Of a DNA stretch of 64,000 nucleotides, positions 23,737-35,129 are shown one piece after another. Within the stretch, counting starts at the first letter, position 1; each line of letters begins with the position of its first letter. Both the position numbers and the translations under genes were made by a program. The notes beneath the pieces are model-generated. The model was not told where the DNA came from and ran no database searches. It worked only from the letters and a program-made list of their open reading frames with translations. The stretch comes from Anaspis maculata (taxonomy: Eukaryota > Arthropoda > Insecta > Coleoptera > Scraptiidae): positions 59,003,787 to 59,067,786 of the forward strand of contig OX421962.1 of NCBI GenBank assembly GCA_949128115.1, read 5' to 3'.

Positions 23737-26700
23737 ATGGACGCAACTTTATCGTCCATCGCGATAGCTATTGCGCGCCTTGAGCCCCTTCTGGAACAAG
23801 GCGTCACAGCTACCACCGAGCCAAGCCTCCAACCGGCATTTTTAGCCACGTTTGACATTGCGGCGGAAATTTACAACGGTTTCAAGAGCACGGTCAACAC
23901 TGCCCCTCTCCCCAGTGCCTCCGAGGAGCAGAAGGCTACATTTCTTGAACGTACACTCCGGGCAGACAGCTTGTATGGCAAACTTGCTGCGGTAAAAGCC
24001 TCGTTTTCGAATTCAGAGCCGACTTCCTCGCTCTCTCGCCAAGCCTCGCAAACTTGGTTCGAGACAGGCCGGAGCAATGTCCGATTGCCAAAAATCGCGT
24101 TGCCGTTGTTCGACGGAAAGTTAAAATCATGGCCACCATACTATGATCTGTTCACGGCGTTAATACACAGAAACCAGTCTCTCTCAGATATTGAACGGTT
24201 TCAGTATCTGATCTCGTCTTTATCTGGTGAACCTCTCTCAATGGTTAAACACCTGCCATTGACGGGAGATAATTACATAATTGCGTTCGACTCGTTGGTT
24301 GAGAGATACCAGAACGACCGCGTGCTAGTCACTTTTTACTGGCAGTCGATGATGAACGCCTCCTCCGTCACATCTGACTCCGCGCAAGCGCTTCGCCATC
24401 TTGTGAACACGTTCAACGAAAATTTAGTGGCGCTCGAGCAGTATCCGCATATCGACCTGTGGGATTTCACCCTGTCGAGCATGCTGCTCCAGAAACTCGA
24501 TGAGTCGACGCGAAAACGTTTCGAGGTGCAGTCAGCTGGCACCCCCTTCCCCAAATACGAAGACGTCAAGTCTTTCGTGCTCGACCAATGCAAGGCTTTC
24601 GAGGCAACTGCCTTAAATTCTAAAACGCAATCGAACTCCCGCTCCACACGGGCAAACACCGTTACCGTGAAGCCCGAGGTCAGCCGCAAGTCGTGGGCCT
24701 CACATACGTTGGTGTCTCAGACTTCATCTGCCCCAGCGACGTCGCATGAGTCAGCATGTTCTCATTGTGGGGCGAGAAGTCATAGAGTCACCGCGTGCAA
24801 GACTTTTCTGTCAATGTCCCCAAATGACAGATATTTGGCGGTCAAACAGAAAAGGCTCTGTCTCAACTGCTTGAGCACCAATCACGGCGCTCCAAAATGT
24901 CCATCGTCGTATTCGTGTCGGCAGTGCCACGCAAGGCATCACACCTTGCTGCACTTCCCCAAGCCACATAGAACTGCAGGTCATGAGTCACCCAGTTCTT
25001 TATCGAATCCAGTTGAATTACCGCAAATCGTTTCCCCTGGTCTTCCAGAAAATGTCGCGAATTCGGTGACGAATCTCGCCTCAAGCCTCAAGGCAGCTCA
25101 TGTTTTGTTGGCCACGGCAATCGTTCACGTTCGTGACCGGTGGGGAGGCTACCAAAGCCTCCGTGCGCTCATAGACCCTGCCAGTCAGGCATCGTTTATT
25201 TTGGACTCCTGCGTGCGCAAATTGGGTCTATCCCCATCAAATCACAATGTGCCCGTTTTTGGCTTGGGTCTCACCCCCGCCAATTCGACGTGTGGCACAG
25301 TCACTTGCCAGGTCAAGGCTGATGATGAGTCTCTCCCAATCCCTGAATTGGAGTTAATTGTCCTGCGCAGGATTTGTGGTAACCTGCCAGACACCGCTTT
25401 GAACCCGGATCAATTCCACTTGAACTTATCGAATCTGGCGGATCCCACATGGTTCAAGCCAGGCCCCATTCAAGTGTTGTTGGGCGCCGACGTTTATCCG
25501 TCAGTCGTGAAAGAGGGAATCGTCTCGTCAGGTCCGTCACAGCCTGTTGCCATAAACACCATTTTTGGCTGGGCTCTTCTCGGTCCCTTTCAAACCCCGT
25601 CAAAACCTCTGCATTCCTTTTTGGTTTGCACTCCAACTGGAATCGACGAGTCTCTGCACAAATTTTGGGAAGTAGAGGAAATCTCGTCACCATCGTCCAA
25701 AACACGTTTGTCCCCAGATGATGAACGTGCAGAAATTTGTTTCCGGGACTCTGTCTACCGTTGTCCGTCAGGTCGTTTTGGGGTTTCGCTTCCCTTCAAA
25801 AGGGAGTCCCCCACCCTTGAACATTGCAGGTCTATGGCTGACCGCCGTTGGTTAGCTATCGAACGTCGCCTGGTCCGTCATGACACACTCCGTGATCTGT
25901 ACATAGCATTCATGCGCGACTACCTCGACCTAGGTCACATGACCTTGCTGGACGCAGAACCTCCAGATTCTGAGGCGTATTACATCCCTCATCATCCGAT
26001 CGTCAAGATCGAAGACGACAAGCCGAAAATTCGCGTCGTTTTTGATGCTTCGGCGCAAGCGCCGAATCATTTATCTCTCAACGAGACGCTTCTCGTCGGT
26101 CCTAAGTTACAACAGGACATAGCAGCTTTGCTACTGCAGTTTCGGTGTGAGCCGATCGTTTTTACTTGTGACATCCGTCAGATGTATCGGCAGATACTTA
26201 TCTCGCCCGAACATCGCAAGTATCAACTCATTCGCTTTCGTTTCTCCCCTGATCGACCCATTGAAACGTACCAATTGAACACCATTACATATGGTGTTTC
26301 TTCGGCACCGTTTCTAGCGGTTCGCACGTTGCTTCACTTGGCAGAACAAAGCGCCTCGAAGTTTCCATTGGCTTCGCAGGCAATTCGCCGTAATTTGTAT
26401 GTAGACGATCTACTTTGCGGTGCGAACTCCGTGGAATCAGCACGGGAATTACAAACGCAGCTAATCAACCTGCTCCAATCGGGTTGCTTTGAATTGCGCA
26501 AGTGGGCAAGCAATCACCCTGATGTGCTGCAAGACATACCACTTGATCACGTTCGAACTCAGCCGTCCACTTTCAGTGACGTTGCTGACAATACTGTAAA
26601 AATTCTTGGCCTCCAGTGGCAAGCGGCAACAGACACCTTTTCATTCACGGTTCATCCAAATGAACTACCGTGCACAAAACGGTCCATCTTGTCGGAGGTG

Positions 26701-27933
26701 GCTCGGATTTACGATCCGCTCGGCTTTCTGTGCCCTGTTGCATTTTTCGCCAAACATTTAATCCAACGGTTATGGAAACTTGGCCTTGATTGGGACGACA
26801 CCCCTCCAGACATCGTATGTCAGCAGTGGTTGCGTTTTCAATCCGAGCTATCGCAACTTTCGCGGTTGCAAATTCCACGGCATACTTTTCCGTCGCCTGC
26901 AGACAGGTGCCAGTTGCACGCCTTTTGCGACGCATCTGAATCTGGGTACGCGAGCGTGTTGTACGTTCGTTACCTTCGAAATGGTGTTCCCACCATTCGT
27001 CTCCTAACCGCCAAATCAAAGGTGGCTCCAGTCAAATTGCTGACCGTACCCCGTCTCGAATTGTGTGCAGCGGTCCTACTTTCCAATCTCGTTGCCTTCA
27101 CCGTTGCAGCGCTCGCAGGAACCGTACAGTTCGATGCCATATTTGCGTGGACCGATTCTACGGTTGTTCTCAGCTGGCTGCGTTCCTCTTCGCACCGCTG
27201 GAAAACATTTGTTGCTCACCGTGTTGAGCATATTCAACAGCGTGTCCCGCCTCAGTGTTGGAGACATGTCTCAACATCGGACAATCCCGCCGACCCAGCT
27301 TCGCGCGGATTGTTTCCCGAAGACATGCTTTCGTGCTCCCTCTGGTGGTCTGGCCCACCTTTTCTGTCATCAGCGGATGACACATGGCCGGATGACAAAT
27401 TCTCCGTGTCCTCCCCAGACATTGCGTCTGAAGAGCGAAAGCTCGCTTTGGTCGTGCGTGTGCCGCAGCCGCCGCCGATTGACATCGACGACCTCTTTTT
27501 GCGCATATCCTCCTTACGGAAGATTCAGGGCGCTGTCGCCTATTTCTATCGGTTCTGCCAATGCAAGTCCGATGAGAAGTTCACAGGACCTCTCTCGGAT
27601 ACAGAGCTCCATTTTGCCTTGTTGTACATTGTCAAACATGTACAGCAGAAGGTATTTGCCGTCGAAATCGCGTCGTTACGCAACGGCAAACCCTGTTCAA
27701 GACCCTTTCGAAAACTTTCACCCTTTCTCGATCGTGACGATGTTCTCCGCGTCGGCGGACGTTTGAAGCATTGTCATGAGTTGCCATTTGCAACCAGACA
27801 CCCTGCTCTTCTTCCATCTCGTCACGTCTTGACAGGACTCGTCATTCGACAAGTTCATTCCCGACATTGCCACCCGGGACTCAACAATACCTGCTATCTC
27901 CTGCAGCAAAATTTTTGGATATTGTCCACGTGA
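23737..27933 (+). CDS. BEL/Pao gag-pol polyprotein, part 1, to in-frame stop
   Basis: ATG at 23737 (in ACACAATGG) opens 1398 codons to a TGA. Gag occupies roughly residues 1-400, with a DUF1759-like region near 115-250 and zinc knuckles from Cys341 (CSHCGARSHRVTAC), then CLNCLSTNHGAPKC and CRQCHARHH. The protease region follows near residue 480, where the expected D-S/T-G triad reads DPASQ. The reverse transcriptase spans about 755-900 with YVDD at 888-891. RNase H follows with FCDASESG (Asp1065). The integrase zinc-binding part begins just before the stop. These domains mediate particle formation, processing, reverse transcription and integration. The stop separates the two His of the integrase HHCC motif from its two Cys. 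Confidence 0.92.
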   Translation: MDATLSSIAIAIARLEPLLEQGVTATTEPSLQPAFLATFDIAAEIYNGFKSTVNTAPLPSASEEQKATFLERTLRADSLYGKLAAVKASFSNSEPTSSLSRQASQTWFETGRSNVRLPKIALPLFDGKLKSWPPYYDLFTALIHRNQSLSDIERFQYLISSLSGEPLSMVKHLPLTGDNYIIAFDSLVERYQNDRVLVTFYWQSMMNASSVTSDSAQALRHLVNTFNENLVALEQYPHIDLWDFTLSSMLLQKLDESTRKRFEVQSAGTPFPKYEDVKSFVLDQCKAFEATALNSKTQSNSRSTRANTVTVKPEVSRKSWASHTLVSQTSSAPATSHESACSHCGARSHRVTACKTFLSMSPNDRYLAVKQKRLCLNCLSTNHGAPKCPSSYSCRQCHARHHTLLHFPKPHRTAGHESPSSLSNPVELPQIVSPGLPENVANSVTNLASSLKAAHVLLATAIVHVRDRWGGYQSLRALIDPASQASFILDSCVRKLGLSPSNHNVPVFGLGLTPANSTCGTVTCQVKADDESLPIPELELIVLRRICGNLPDTALNPDQFHLNLSNLADPTWFKPGPIQVLLGADVYPSVVKEGIVSSGPSQPVAINTIFGWALLGPFQTPSKPLHSFLVCTPTGIDESLHKFWEVEEISSPSSKTRLSPDDERAEICFRDSVYRCPSGRFGVSLPFKRESPTLEHCRSMADRRWLAIERRLVRHDTLRDLYIAFMRDYLDLGHMTLLDAEPPDSEAYYIPHHPIVKIEDDKPKIRVVFDASAQAPNHLSLNETLLVGPKLQQDIAALLLQFRCEPIVFTCDIRQMYRQILISPEHRKYQLIRFRFSPDRPIETYQLNTITYGVSSAPFLAVRTLLHLAEQSASKFPLASQAIRRNLYVDDLLCGANSVESARELQTQLINLLQSGCFELRKWASNHPDVLQDIPLDHVRTQPSTFSDVADNTVKILGLQWQAATDTFSFTVHPNELPCTKRSILSEVARIYDPLGFLCPVAFFAKHLIQRLWKLGLDWDDTPPDIVCQQWLRFQSELSQLSRLQIPRHTFPSPADRCQLHAFCDASESGYASVLYVRYLRNGVPTIRLLTAKSKVAPVKLLTVPRLELCAAVLLSNLVAFTVAALAGTVQFDAIFAWTDSTVVLSWLRSSSHRWKTFVAHRVEHIQQRVPPQCWRHVSTSDNPADPASRGLFPEDMLSCSLWWSGPPFLSSADDTWPDDKFSVSSPDIASEERKLALVVRVPQPPPIDIDDLFLRISSLRKIQGAVAYFYRFCQCKSDEKFTGPLSDTELHFALLYIVKHVQQKVFAVEIASLRNGKPCSRPFRKLSPFLDRDDVLRVGGRLKHCHELPFATRHPALLPSRHVLTGLVIRQVHSRHCHPGLNNTCYLLQQNFWILST

Positions 27934-28935
27934 CGCGCGGTACGGCACTATCTTGCATCGTGTTACCGGTGCTTCCGGACTAAGCCGCAAACTTTTTCTC
28001 CCACCATGGGCGACCTCCCCTCGGCGCGAATTTCTCAGCTAAAACCTTTTAGCTGCGTCGGGCTCGACTATGGTGGCCCTTTTCCAATCCTCATGTCACG
28101 CGCTCGCGGTGTCAGAACTACGAAGGCGTACATCTGTCTTTTCGTGTGTTTCGCCACCAAGGCATTGCACGTCGAGGTTGCCTCCGATCTCTCAACAGAT
28201 GCTTTCCTCGCCGCCTTGCGCAGATTTATTGCCCGGCGCGGTCGTTGCTCTACCATCTATAGCGACAATGGCACAAACTTTGTCGGAGCTCATAGGCAAT
28301 TGACGACGTCAATGCAACTCGCCGCGGAATTCGAAGCCATCACTTGGCGCTTCATTCCTCCCTCCAGTCCCCACTTTGGCGGGCGGTGGGAAAGCGGCAT
28401 AAAAGCTGTCAAAACTCATCTATCTCGCGTGATAGGTGATCAAATACTCACCTTTGAAGAGCTGACCACGTTGGTCACCCAAGTTGAAGCGTTGCTCAAC
28501 TCACGGCCACTTTCGGAGCTGAGCTCGGATCCAAATGATCTGTGCCCATTGACGCCTGGTCATTTTTTGACGCTCGAGCCGTTAACGGCCCCACCTGACC
28601 CAGATTTGTCCCACCTCAAGATCAGCAGGTTGTCGCGATGGCAGTTGGTCCAATCCATGCAACAGCGTTTCTGGGCGCGTTGGCGCGACGAATATCTACA
28701 CACGCTGTACCAACGCGGCAAGTGGCACAAGTCACGTCACCTTGAATCCGCAGATGTGGGGTCTTTAGTCCTCATCAAGGACGACAACGCTCCCCCTCTG
28801 AAGTGGAGGTTAGGCAGAATTTCAAAACTCTTCCCCGGCAAAGATGGCATTTGTCGTGTCGCAGATGTCCGTACTCAACGCGACGTTCTGCGACGCCCAA
28901 TGGTCAAACTTTGTCCCCTCCCTTCAGGACAGTGA
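27934..28935 (+). CDS. BEL/Pao gag-pol polyprotein, part 2 (integrase core)
   Basis: The same reading frame continues without frameshift after the TGA at 27931-27933. The first ATG in this part is at 28006. The segment holds the Cys pair of the zinc-binding motif and the catalytic core D, D, E at residues 1444 (GLDYGGPF), 1510 (YSDNGTNF) and 1552 (GRWESG), numbered from 23737. A basic C-terminal region ends at 28935. Unless the stop is read through, this part is not made as an integrase fusion, so the copy is probably defective on its own. Confidence 0.9.
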   Translation, partial: RAVRHYLASCYRCFRTKPQTFSPTMGDLPSARISQLKPFSCVGLDYGGPFPILMSRARGVRTTKAYICLFVCFATKALHVEVASDLSTDAFLAALRRFIARRGRCSTIYSDNGTNFVGAHRQLTTSMQLAAEFEAITWRFIPPSSPHFGGRWESGIKAVKTHLSRVIGDQILTFEELTTLVTQVEALLNSRPLSELSSDPNDLCPLTPGHFLTLEPLTAPPDPDLSHLKISRLSRWQLVQSMQQRFWARWRDEYLHTLYQRGKWHKSRHLESADVGSLVLIKDDNAPPLKWRLGRISKLFPGKDGICRVADVRTQRDVLRRPMVKLCPLPSGQ

Positions 28936-29043
28936 GCATTCTGTGTTTTCACTTCCGTCATTGTTCTCACTATGCTCTTTCTTTTTGTATCATGTTTGAT
29001 TTCATTAATTTTTTAACTTTGAAAATACCCCGAGTGGTATTTT

Positions 29044-29054
29044 GGTGGGGAGTA
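29044..29054 (+). promoter_or_regulatory. Polypurine tract candidate
   Basis: GGTGGGGAGTA lies directly before the 3' LTR, where plus-strand DNA synthesis would be primed. Confidence 0.6.
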
Positions 29055-30022
29055 TGTCTCGGCCCCGTTCATTGAAAACTGCATTCGTGTGCACTGAGGG
29101 TATGCAACCCAAAATATCCCTGTGTTGTCCAAGTCCTCACCCGTCACCCCCTGTTCGGTGTGCCTGGCACTTGGCTGTCAGGCGCAAGCGTAAACGAGCT
29201 CCAGCACTTTCTTCGGCCGTCTTCGGCATTCTTCGGCTTTCTTTCCGCTCGTGCCTTTGCCGCTTCGTTCGAAGCGGTGTCGATCTCCGTACGTCGAGCG
29301 GGAAGCCACGCCGTCTTTTTTTTTGGTCATCGTTCTCGCGGCCATCTTGTCGTGCCATCGGCGTACATTCGTACTCGACCAGAAGCCCATCCAAGGCCCA
29401 TCGCGTCCGATAGTGACTCCTGGAGGATATCTGCAGCATCTCCAAGTCCAGAAAGCGGCAGTTTTCACCGCTTTCACCGGGGAGCGGCTTGGACCAGCCA
29501 GCCGCACACAAAGCTCCAGTTTCGGACGGGATCGAGTCGTTCGTCCGCCATTTTGGTGACGAACACGGGCACTCGTGCATTTCAAAAGGAAATCCACCAC
29601 CAGAACGGCCATCCACCACGACGCCGCCTTCGGACTCCGCCAGGACGACGCCGCCACCGAATAAGATCCCGTAAGTTCCATATTTTCCATTGTTTTTACC
29701 ATTTACCGTTTATTCCCGTTTGCCGGGGTGTATACCTTCAGTGCAGTTCGTCTCGTCTTCAGGACGCCACTCGGCGCCAGCGAATCTGCCCCCGATCAGA
29801 ACCACTCGGATTTTTCATTTCATTTAATTCACATTGTTTTTTTTTTATTGTTTTGTAATTCTGTCTGTTTGTGTTTTTTTTTCTTTGTTTTGCATTAAAG
29901 TTTTTGATTGTTGTTGTGAATTTTATTTCTGACTGTCGCTTGCTGCTTTCCTAATCCAAGAGTTATTGTTTTAATGCAGCCTTCATCGGAAGGCTGCCGT
30001 CTTTATGTGTACCGCGCTAACA
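29055..30022 (+). repeat. 3' LTR of BEL/Pao element
   Basis: A 968-bp copy of 22520-23487 with two substitutions noticed. It is followed by CTTTC, the right target duplication (30023-30027). Confidence 0.95.
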
Positions 30023-30027
30023 CTTTC

Positions 30028-30733
30028 AAACAGGAATATGCGATATTCAAAGGCACGACTTGCGCTGTAGGTTCGCAAAGCTAGGGGATGGAACTCATGC
30101 GTCTGCGCGAGCTAGGAAAAGTCAAAACCTGCAGATTTTCAGCCATCGATTTAACAAAGGAAAATAGATGACAAGAAACTCCTGATTTCCATGCTAGATT
30201 ATGCGGAATGATGTTGTCCATGTGCATTGCTGTCGAAAAAATGAATTCCGCGCGTATAGTGCTCCGAAAAGAACGAAAAAGCCGTTTTCAGTGTATAACT
30301 GGTTGCCTAGAGGGTGATGTTTTTTGGAAACACACATAAAATGGAACTGTAATGTTCTTTTCGTACGAATTTTGCAGCCAGGCACTTAACAAACTGCCTG
30401 TCATTTTTGAAAAAAAAAACAGAAAACACAAAACCTCTGATATATTATACATATAACCGTCCATGATATAACCCGATAAAATTTCAGTTACCATTTGTTT
30501 ACATGCAGTTTCATGCCATTGACAAGACAGGACGGCAACCGTAAGGCAGAGAAGAATACTAGAAGTAGGGCGGTATTTTCAAAAACACACCAACTGATGA
30601 ACACGTTACCATATTTTTGCTCCTTGTGTATCTAAAACTGATCCATCATTGCTGGTCTTGAACACAATGGAAGATCAAGAAACACTCTCTTTTCCATAGC
30701 TCATTTGAAAGTTTCATTTCCAGCCGTTTCAAT
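30028..30733. other. No gene seen
   Basis: AT-rich sequence between the retrotransposon and a palindrome, without coding character. GTAGGGCGGTATTTTC near 30565 resembles inner parts of the adjoining palindrome. Confidence 0.35.
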
Positions 30734-32192
30734 AATAGTTGCAGCGGTACGCTAGCAAAATGACCCTGATTCTGCATTTTGTGATACTGCAATGAAATTT
30801 GGCATATGCAAACTACGTAGAATTTCAAGTGATTTGACCCGCAGCACTCAAAAATTTGTCCATTAGGGGGCGACTGGGGGCCCCACCAAATTTCAAGATG
30901 TCAAAGTTTTTACCATGCACCATTCAGTACCGCCCTATTTACCGTATAGGACCTGAACAACTTTGTTCTTGATCATCATAACATTTTTCGTCATGTCAAT
31001 TCCATCCTTCTTACAGAAAAAAAATTATTTCTTTGTCTGGTCAACAAATCGAGAAATATATATTTTTTGGACCACAAATAAATTGTTGAGTCGTTTTTGT
31101 GTGATCATCGATAAATCCGCATCCCCTTGATTCATTTATGAAAACAAAAGTTTTGCTGGTCTATTCTTCAACAAAGGGGTGACCTCAACTTACCATTATT
31201 TTCAACATTACCTATTTCAATGTTTTATCCCTAAAATATTATTATTATTGTACTAATATATAGCTTGAAGTTTTCTTCAACGGGGTGGATGATGAAACGG
31301 CTTTTGATTCCACCTGGAAGCCGTGAATATCAATTTTTCTGCAAGGCCGTCAAATCTGGCATTTTTGATTTTCTACCGGGAGCGGCCAAAATCTCAATAC
31401 ACACCACTCCGCCCAAGAGTACCGGTTGCGGTACTTTCGCACCAACTCTCATTTCAGTATCACAAAATGCAAAATTGTCAGGCGTGAATATCGTTTTCCG
31501 CTAGAGTGAACCGGTGCTCTTGGGCGGAGTGGTGTGTATTGACATTTTGGCCGCTCCCGCTAGAAAACCAGAAATGCCAAATTTGACGGCCTTGCAGAAA
31601 AATTATTATGTACGGCTTCCAGGTGGAATCTGAGGCAGTTTCATCATCCATATCGTTAAAGAGAACTTCAAGCTATATATTAGTACAACAATAATCATAC
31701 TTACCGAGGTAAAACACTGAAAAAGGTAATGTTGAAAATAATGGTAAGTTGAAGTCACTCCTTTGTTGAAAAATAGCACTGCAAAAGTTTTCTTCCCATA
31801 AATGAATCAAGGGGATGTAGATTAATCAATGATCGCACAAAAACCACTTAACAATCTATTGGTGGTCCAAAGAAAAAATATTTTTCATTTTGTTGACCAG
31901 GCAAAGAAATTTTTTTTTTCTATAAGAAGAATGGAATTGACATGACGAAAAATGTTATGATGGTCAAGAACAAAGTTGTTTAGGTCCTGTACGGTAGATA
32001 GGGCGGTACTGAATGGCGCATGGGAAAAATTCTGACATTTTGAAATTTTGAGGGGCCCCCAGTCGCCCCCTGATGGACAAATTTTTGAGTGCTGCGGGTC
32101 AAATCACTTGAAATTTTATGTAGTTTGCATATGCCAAATTTCATTGCAGTATCACAAAATGCAGAATCAAAAAGCGTACCGCTGCAACTATA
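30734..32192. mobile_element. Long palindromic element, about 1.46 kb
   Basis: The left end ATAGTTGCAGCGGTACGCT pairs with AGCGTACCGCTGCAACTAT at the right. The pairing continues inward, for example GGGGGCGACTGGGGGCCC near 30866 against GGGGCCCCCAGTCGCCCCC near 32052, to a centre near 31465. No transposase or other ORF with a domain. Confidence 0.85.
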
Positions 32193-33423
32193 ATATACAA
32201 TGTTGAAATTACGCTTTTTACATGTATAAATTGAAAAAATTCTTCCATCCTTCTTTCAATGGTGTTGACATTATAGGTACTTTTCATTTTGCTTGATGCT
32301 TGCTGCAAAATAAAAAGTACCTTTTTACATGTGTTAGCATACGGCACTATTCTCAAATCCCCTAGCATGGTTGCGCCAGCGCAGAAATGGCACTGAATTT
32401 CGCCTATTGCGCTACTGAGCCTACACCCGTGAGGCATATTCGCTTGTTACAGTAGGTACTGGCAGTAACGGGCCCGTCGACTGATTTTCTTGAGATTTTT
32501 CATGAAGCAAACTGGAAGAGTCTTCTCATATCCACAAACCCGCAGAGATGTAGAGCTTGACTACAAAGTGTAAGAGTACAAAGTACTCTCGAACGTGAAA
32601 ATTTCCAAAAATCATTTTTGCAGGATTTTCCAGCATATCCTAGAAATAGTCTGAGGACTTCGAATAAGGTGGTCCTCCTTGAAATGTTCTTGGTATCATG
32701 TTCTTCGCAGTCATTGTGCTTGACTTGTGCATAATTGTTTTCACAATAAAATTGTCAACTATACTATACCTACCTACCAGAAGTTACTTCTTGCTTCTTA
32801 AAATTGAGAAAATAACCTATGATCTTCTAAGTGTGCAAAGTGGAGCAACTGGAGAATCTACTTTTCACGTAAAAATTAAGCTGAGGTCCATGACCGCAAC
32901 CGGCGCAACCCATAAAAACAATACCTCCTTGTCTCCATTATAACCTTATCATGTGGTAGGTGGTTTCCGTACCACTAGCTAAAAAGTTATTGTTCAAAGG
33001 ATCAAAATAGTTCAGGTGGTACCTCAAGGTTCACTGGATCCTTGAAAAGTCATCGACTCCATATCTTGCCCTTAAAGCCCCCTCTCAGCCCTCCTTCAAC
33101 ACTGGAGGACTGAGAGGGCTTATTTTTTGGTACCCTGCCGAAGAATAGCGAAGAAAACAGATTTTCTTGGAATTGATTCAAGAAATGTTTCTGATGTTCC
33201 CAAGGATCCAATATGTACTGACAGGAACATGACAAACCGTCTTCTTATGTTCAAAGGCCATTTTCACGATTCCTGTGCATCAAACTATTACCACCTGCAA
33301 ATTTGCGACTTTCCGTCTAATATTATCCCTTTTTCGTCAGAGCTGAATTCGATGCCTTTCACTAAGCCTGCCCCAGATCATTTATACCTGGCAAAATGCG
33401 TTGCTAAGTCCTAAATAAAGGCT
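32193..33423. other. No gene seen; one short hairpin
   Basis: A GC-rich hairpin at about 33075-33120 pairs AGCCCCCTCTCAGCCCTCC with GGAGGACTGAGAGGGCT. The rest is AT-rich without supported features. Confidence 0.35.
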
Positions 33424-33537
33424 CAGGTCGCAAAACGTAAGCAACGCAAGGGGCTGACCAATAAGGAGCAGTGTTTTTTAGCTTTACTGGTGCCTGATTG
33501 ATTCACGCTCTTGCGTTGCTTGCGTTCTGCGACCTTT
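33424..33537. repeat. Short MITE-like hairpin element
   Basis: The ends CGCAAAACGTAAGCAACGCAA and CTTGCGTTGCTTGCGTTCTG are inverted repeats of about 25 bp around a 60-base middle. There is no coding capacity. Confidence 0.65.
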
Positions 33538-33769
33538 GGAGACGGCATATCAAGGCATCGAACTCAGCTGTGACGAAGAATGAAGAAAATCCGACAGAAA
33601 TTTGCAAATTTGCACGTGGTGTCAGGTTGATGCACGAAAAATCACAAAAATTGGTCTTCCAACACAAGAAGACGGTTCTTCTTGTTTTGAATATCATAAA
33701 AATACACATCGGATCCTTTAGCACATAAAAAGTTTTCTTTTGAGCAGTGGGTTTTTACATTACATTTTC

Positions 33770-34800
33770 TTTAGTACTGGCCGATTCTCGCCATAATTTT
33801 CTCAATGGCCACCAAAAACCTAAGCCTAAGCCTTGGCGAAGAGCCACCGACCAGTAGAGACAATGTCCCTTTACCGTCCATACTGCAAAGCTAAAAATCA
33901 GGACATTGAAAAAAAGCAGAAAACTTAACACGCTAAAGGGAAGGGGGGTCTAGGGGGGCCTAGGGGGGCGAAGCAAAATGCCCCCTTTTCCAAAAACTTT
34001 TACCAACATAAAATATACAACTATTGCTGAGAAATAAAAAAAGAGAACTCCCCTGGACTGTGCCTGGGAGAAAAAGGAGTGAAAAAAATCGCCGTCGGAA
34101 AAAAGAACAAATAATGTTCTCTTCAAAATAGACCTTCTGACAACCTCAACACAAGAAATTCAAGTGTGATCATTAGAAATAAAATTCCATAATAGAAAAA
34201 GCACAAAATTAAACCTTTTATTTCTTTGGTAGGTTGTAAGAACCTATCTGCGAATATAATGTCAACTGTAATAGGCATATAGGAACAGAAGGAAGTATGT
34301 AGAAGGGAAGTAGTGAGGTGATGATGTGGAAGAGGGGTGGGGTGGTGAATCGCTTGATATTTTCGCGGCAAATTGAGAATCAGAAAAAACAGGATTTTGC
34401 TTGAAATCAGGACAAATCAGTATTTCTGCTTAAAATCAGGACAAGTCAGTAGTTACATGAACGTAAAACAGGACAAAAATGTAAAAACCTAAACCTGTCT
34501 TTGCCAAATCAGGACGGTTGGTCACCTTACTCCAAGGAAACTCACGATTCCTCGCGTATTCTCTAAAATTTTCACTTACGCGTACATAACGTTGACGCCT
34601 TGACACGATAACAAGTATCACATTAAACGTAGCACGTGTAAACAACTGGCTGCCAAGACGTTACCATCAACTTGTCATCGTATCATTCGTACCAACACAA
34701 CACTTTTTTTTTCATAGCTCACTATTAAAAACCGTGATAATGGTATACATCATTGCGGGCTTGTGGAAATTGAGAAGATTCTTGGAAAATTTCGAGAAAA
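33770..34800. repeat. Dispersed repeat related to 41280-41650
   Basis: Blocks here are shared in the same order with the segment at 41280-41650: CCGACCAGTAGAG near 33848, TTCACTTACGCGTACATAA near 34570, and a stretch ending CGTACCAACACAACAC near 34685. The copies are quite diverged and neither has a clear boundary or ORF, so this is an old dispersed repeat of unknown type. Confidence 0.5.
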
Positions 34801-34854
34801 GTAGAAGACGCGACGGGTTCGTCAATGACAATACTTTAAGAAAGTGTAAAGTGC

Positions 34855-35098
34855 CATTTACATAGAACTGTAACAACCAACGCTAACGTTAGTGTAGAAG
34901 TTTGGACTTGTATTACCTTTCATACGTGAAGCCGAGAAGTCGAGAACACAATGAGAGCAGGTTGTGGGCGCTGAAACCGGAAACCAGCGCCTTGCTTTCG
35001 TTGTGTTTTTGGCCTCATGCATGAAATGTACAGGGCCCAAACTTCTACACTAACACTAACGTTAGCATTGCTGTTATAGTTCTACATTATGTAAATGA
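34855..35098. repeat. MITE-like element with about 50-bp terminal repeats
   Basis: The ends contain AACGCTAACGTTAGTGTAGAA and TTCTACACTAACACTAACGT as inverted repeats, within CATTTACATAGAACTGT...ATAGTTCTACATTATGTAAATG. The 244-bp element has no coding capacity. Confidence 0.7.
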
Positions 35099-35129
35099 TG
35101 TAGAACTACATTTTGTTTTCCAGTATTAT

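Larger units (their letters stand above)
22520..30022 (+). mobile_element. BEL/Pao LTR retrotransposon, complete
   Basis: The element is 7.5 kb with two 968-bp LTRs, a primer-binding site, one long gag-pol frame and a purine tract before the 3' LTR, flanked by a 5-bp duplication. The LTRs differ at only two positions I could find (A/G near 22556 versus 29091; C/A near 22897 versus 29432), so insertion was very recent. The domain order gag, protease, reverse transcriptase, RNase H, integrase and the gag zinc knuckles place it in BEL/Pao. One in-frame TGA at 27931-27933 interrupts the polyprotein. No envelope-like frame was seen. Confidence 0.95.
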
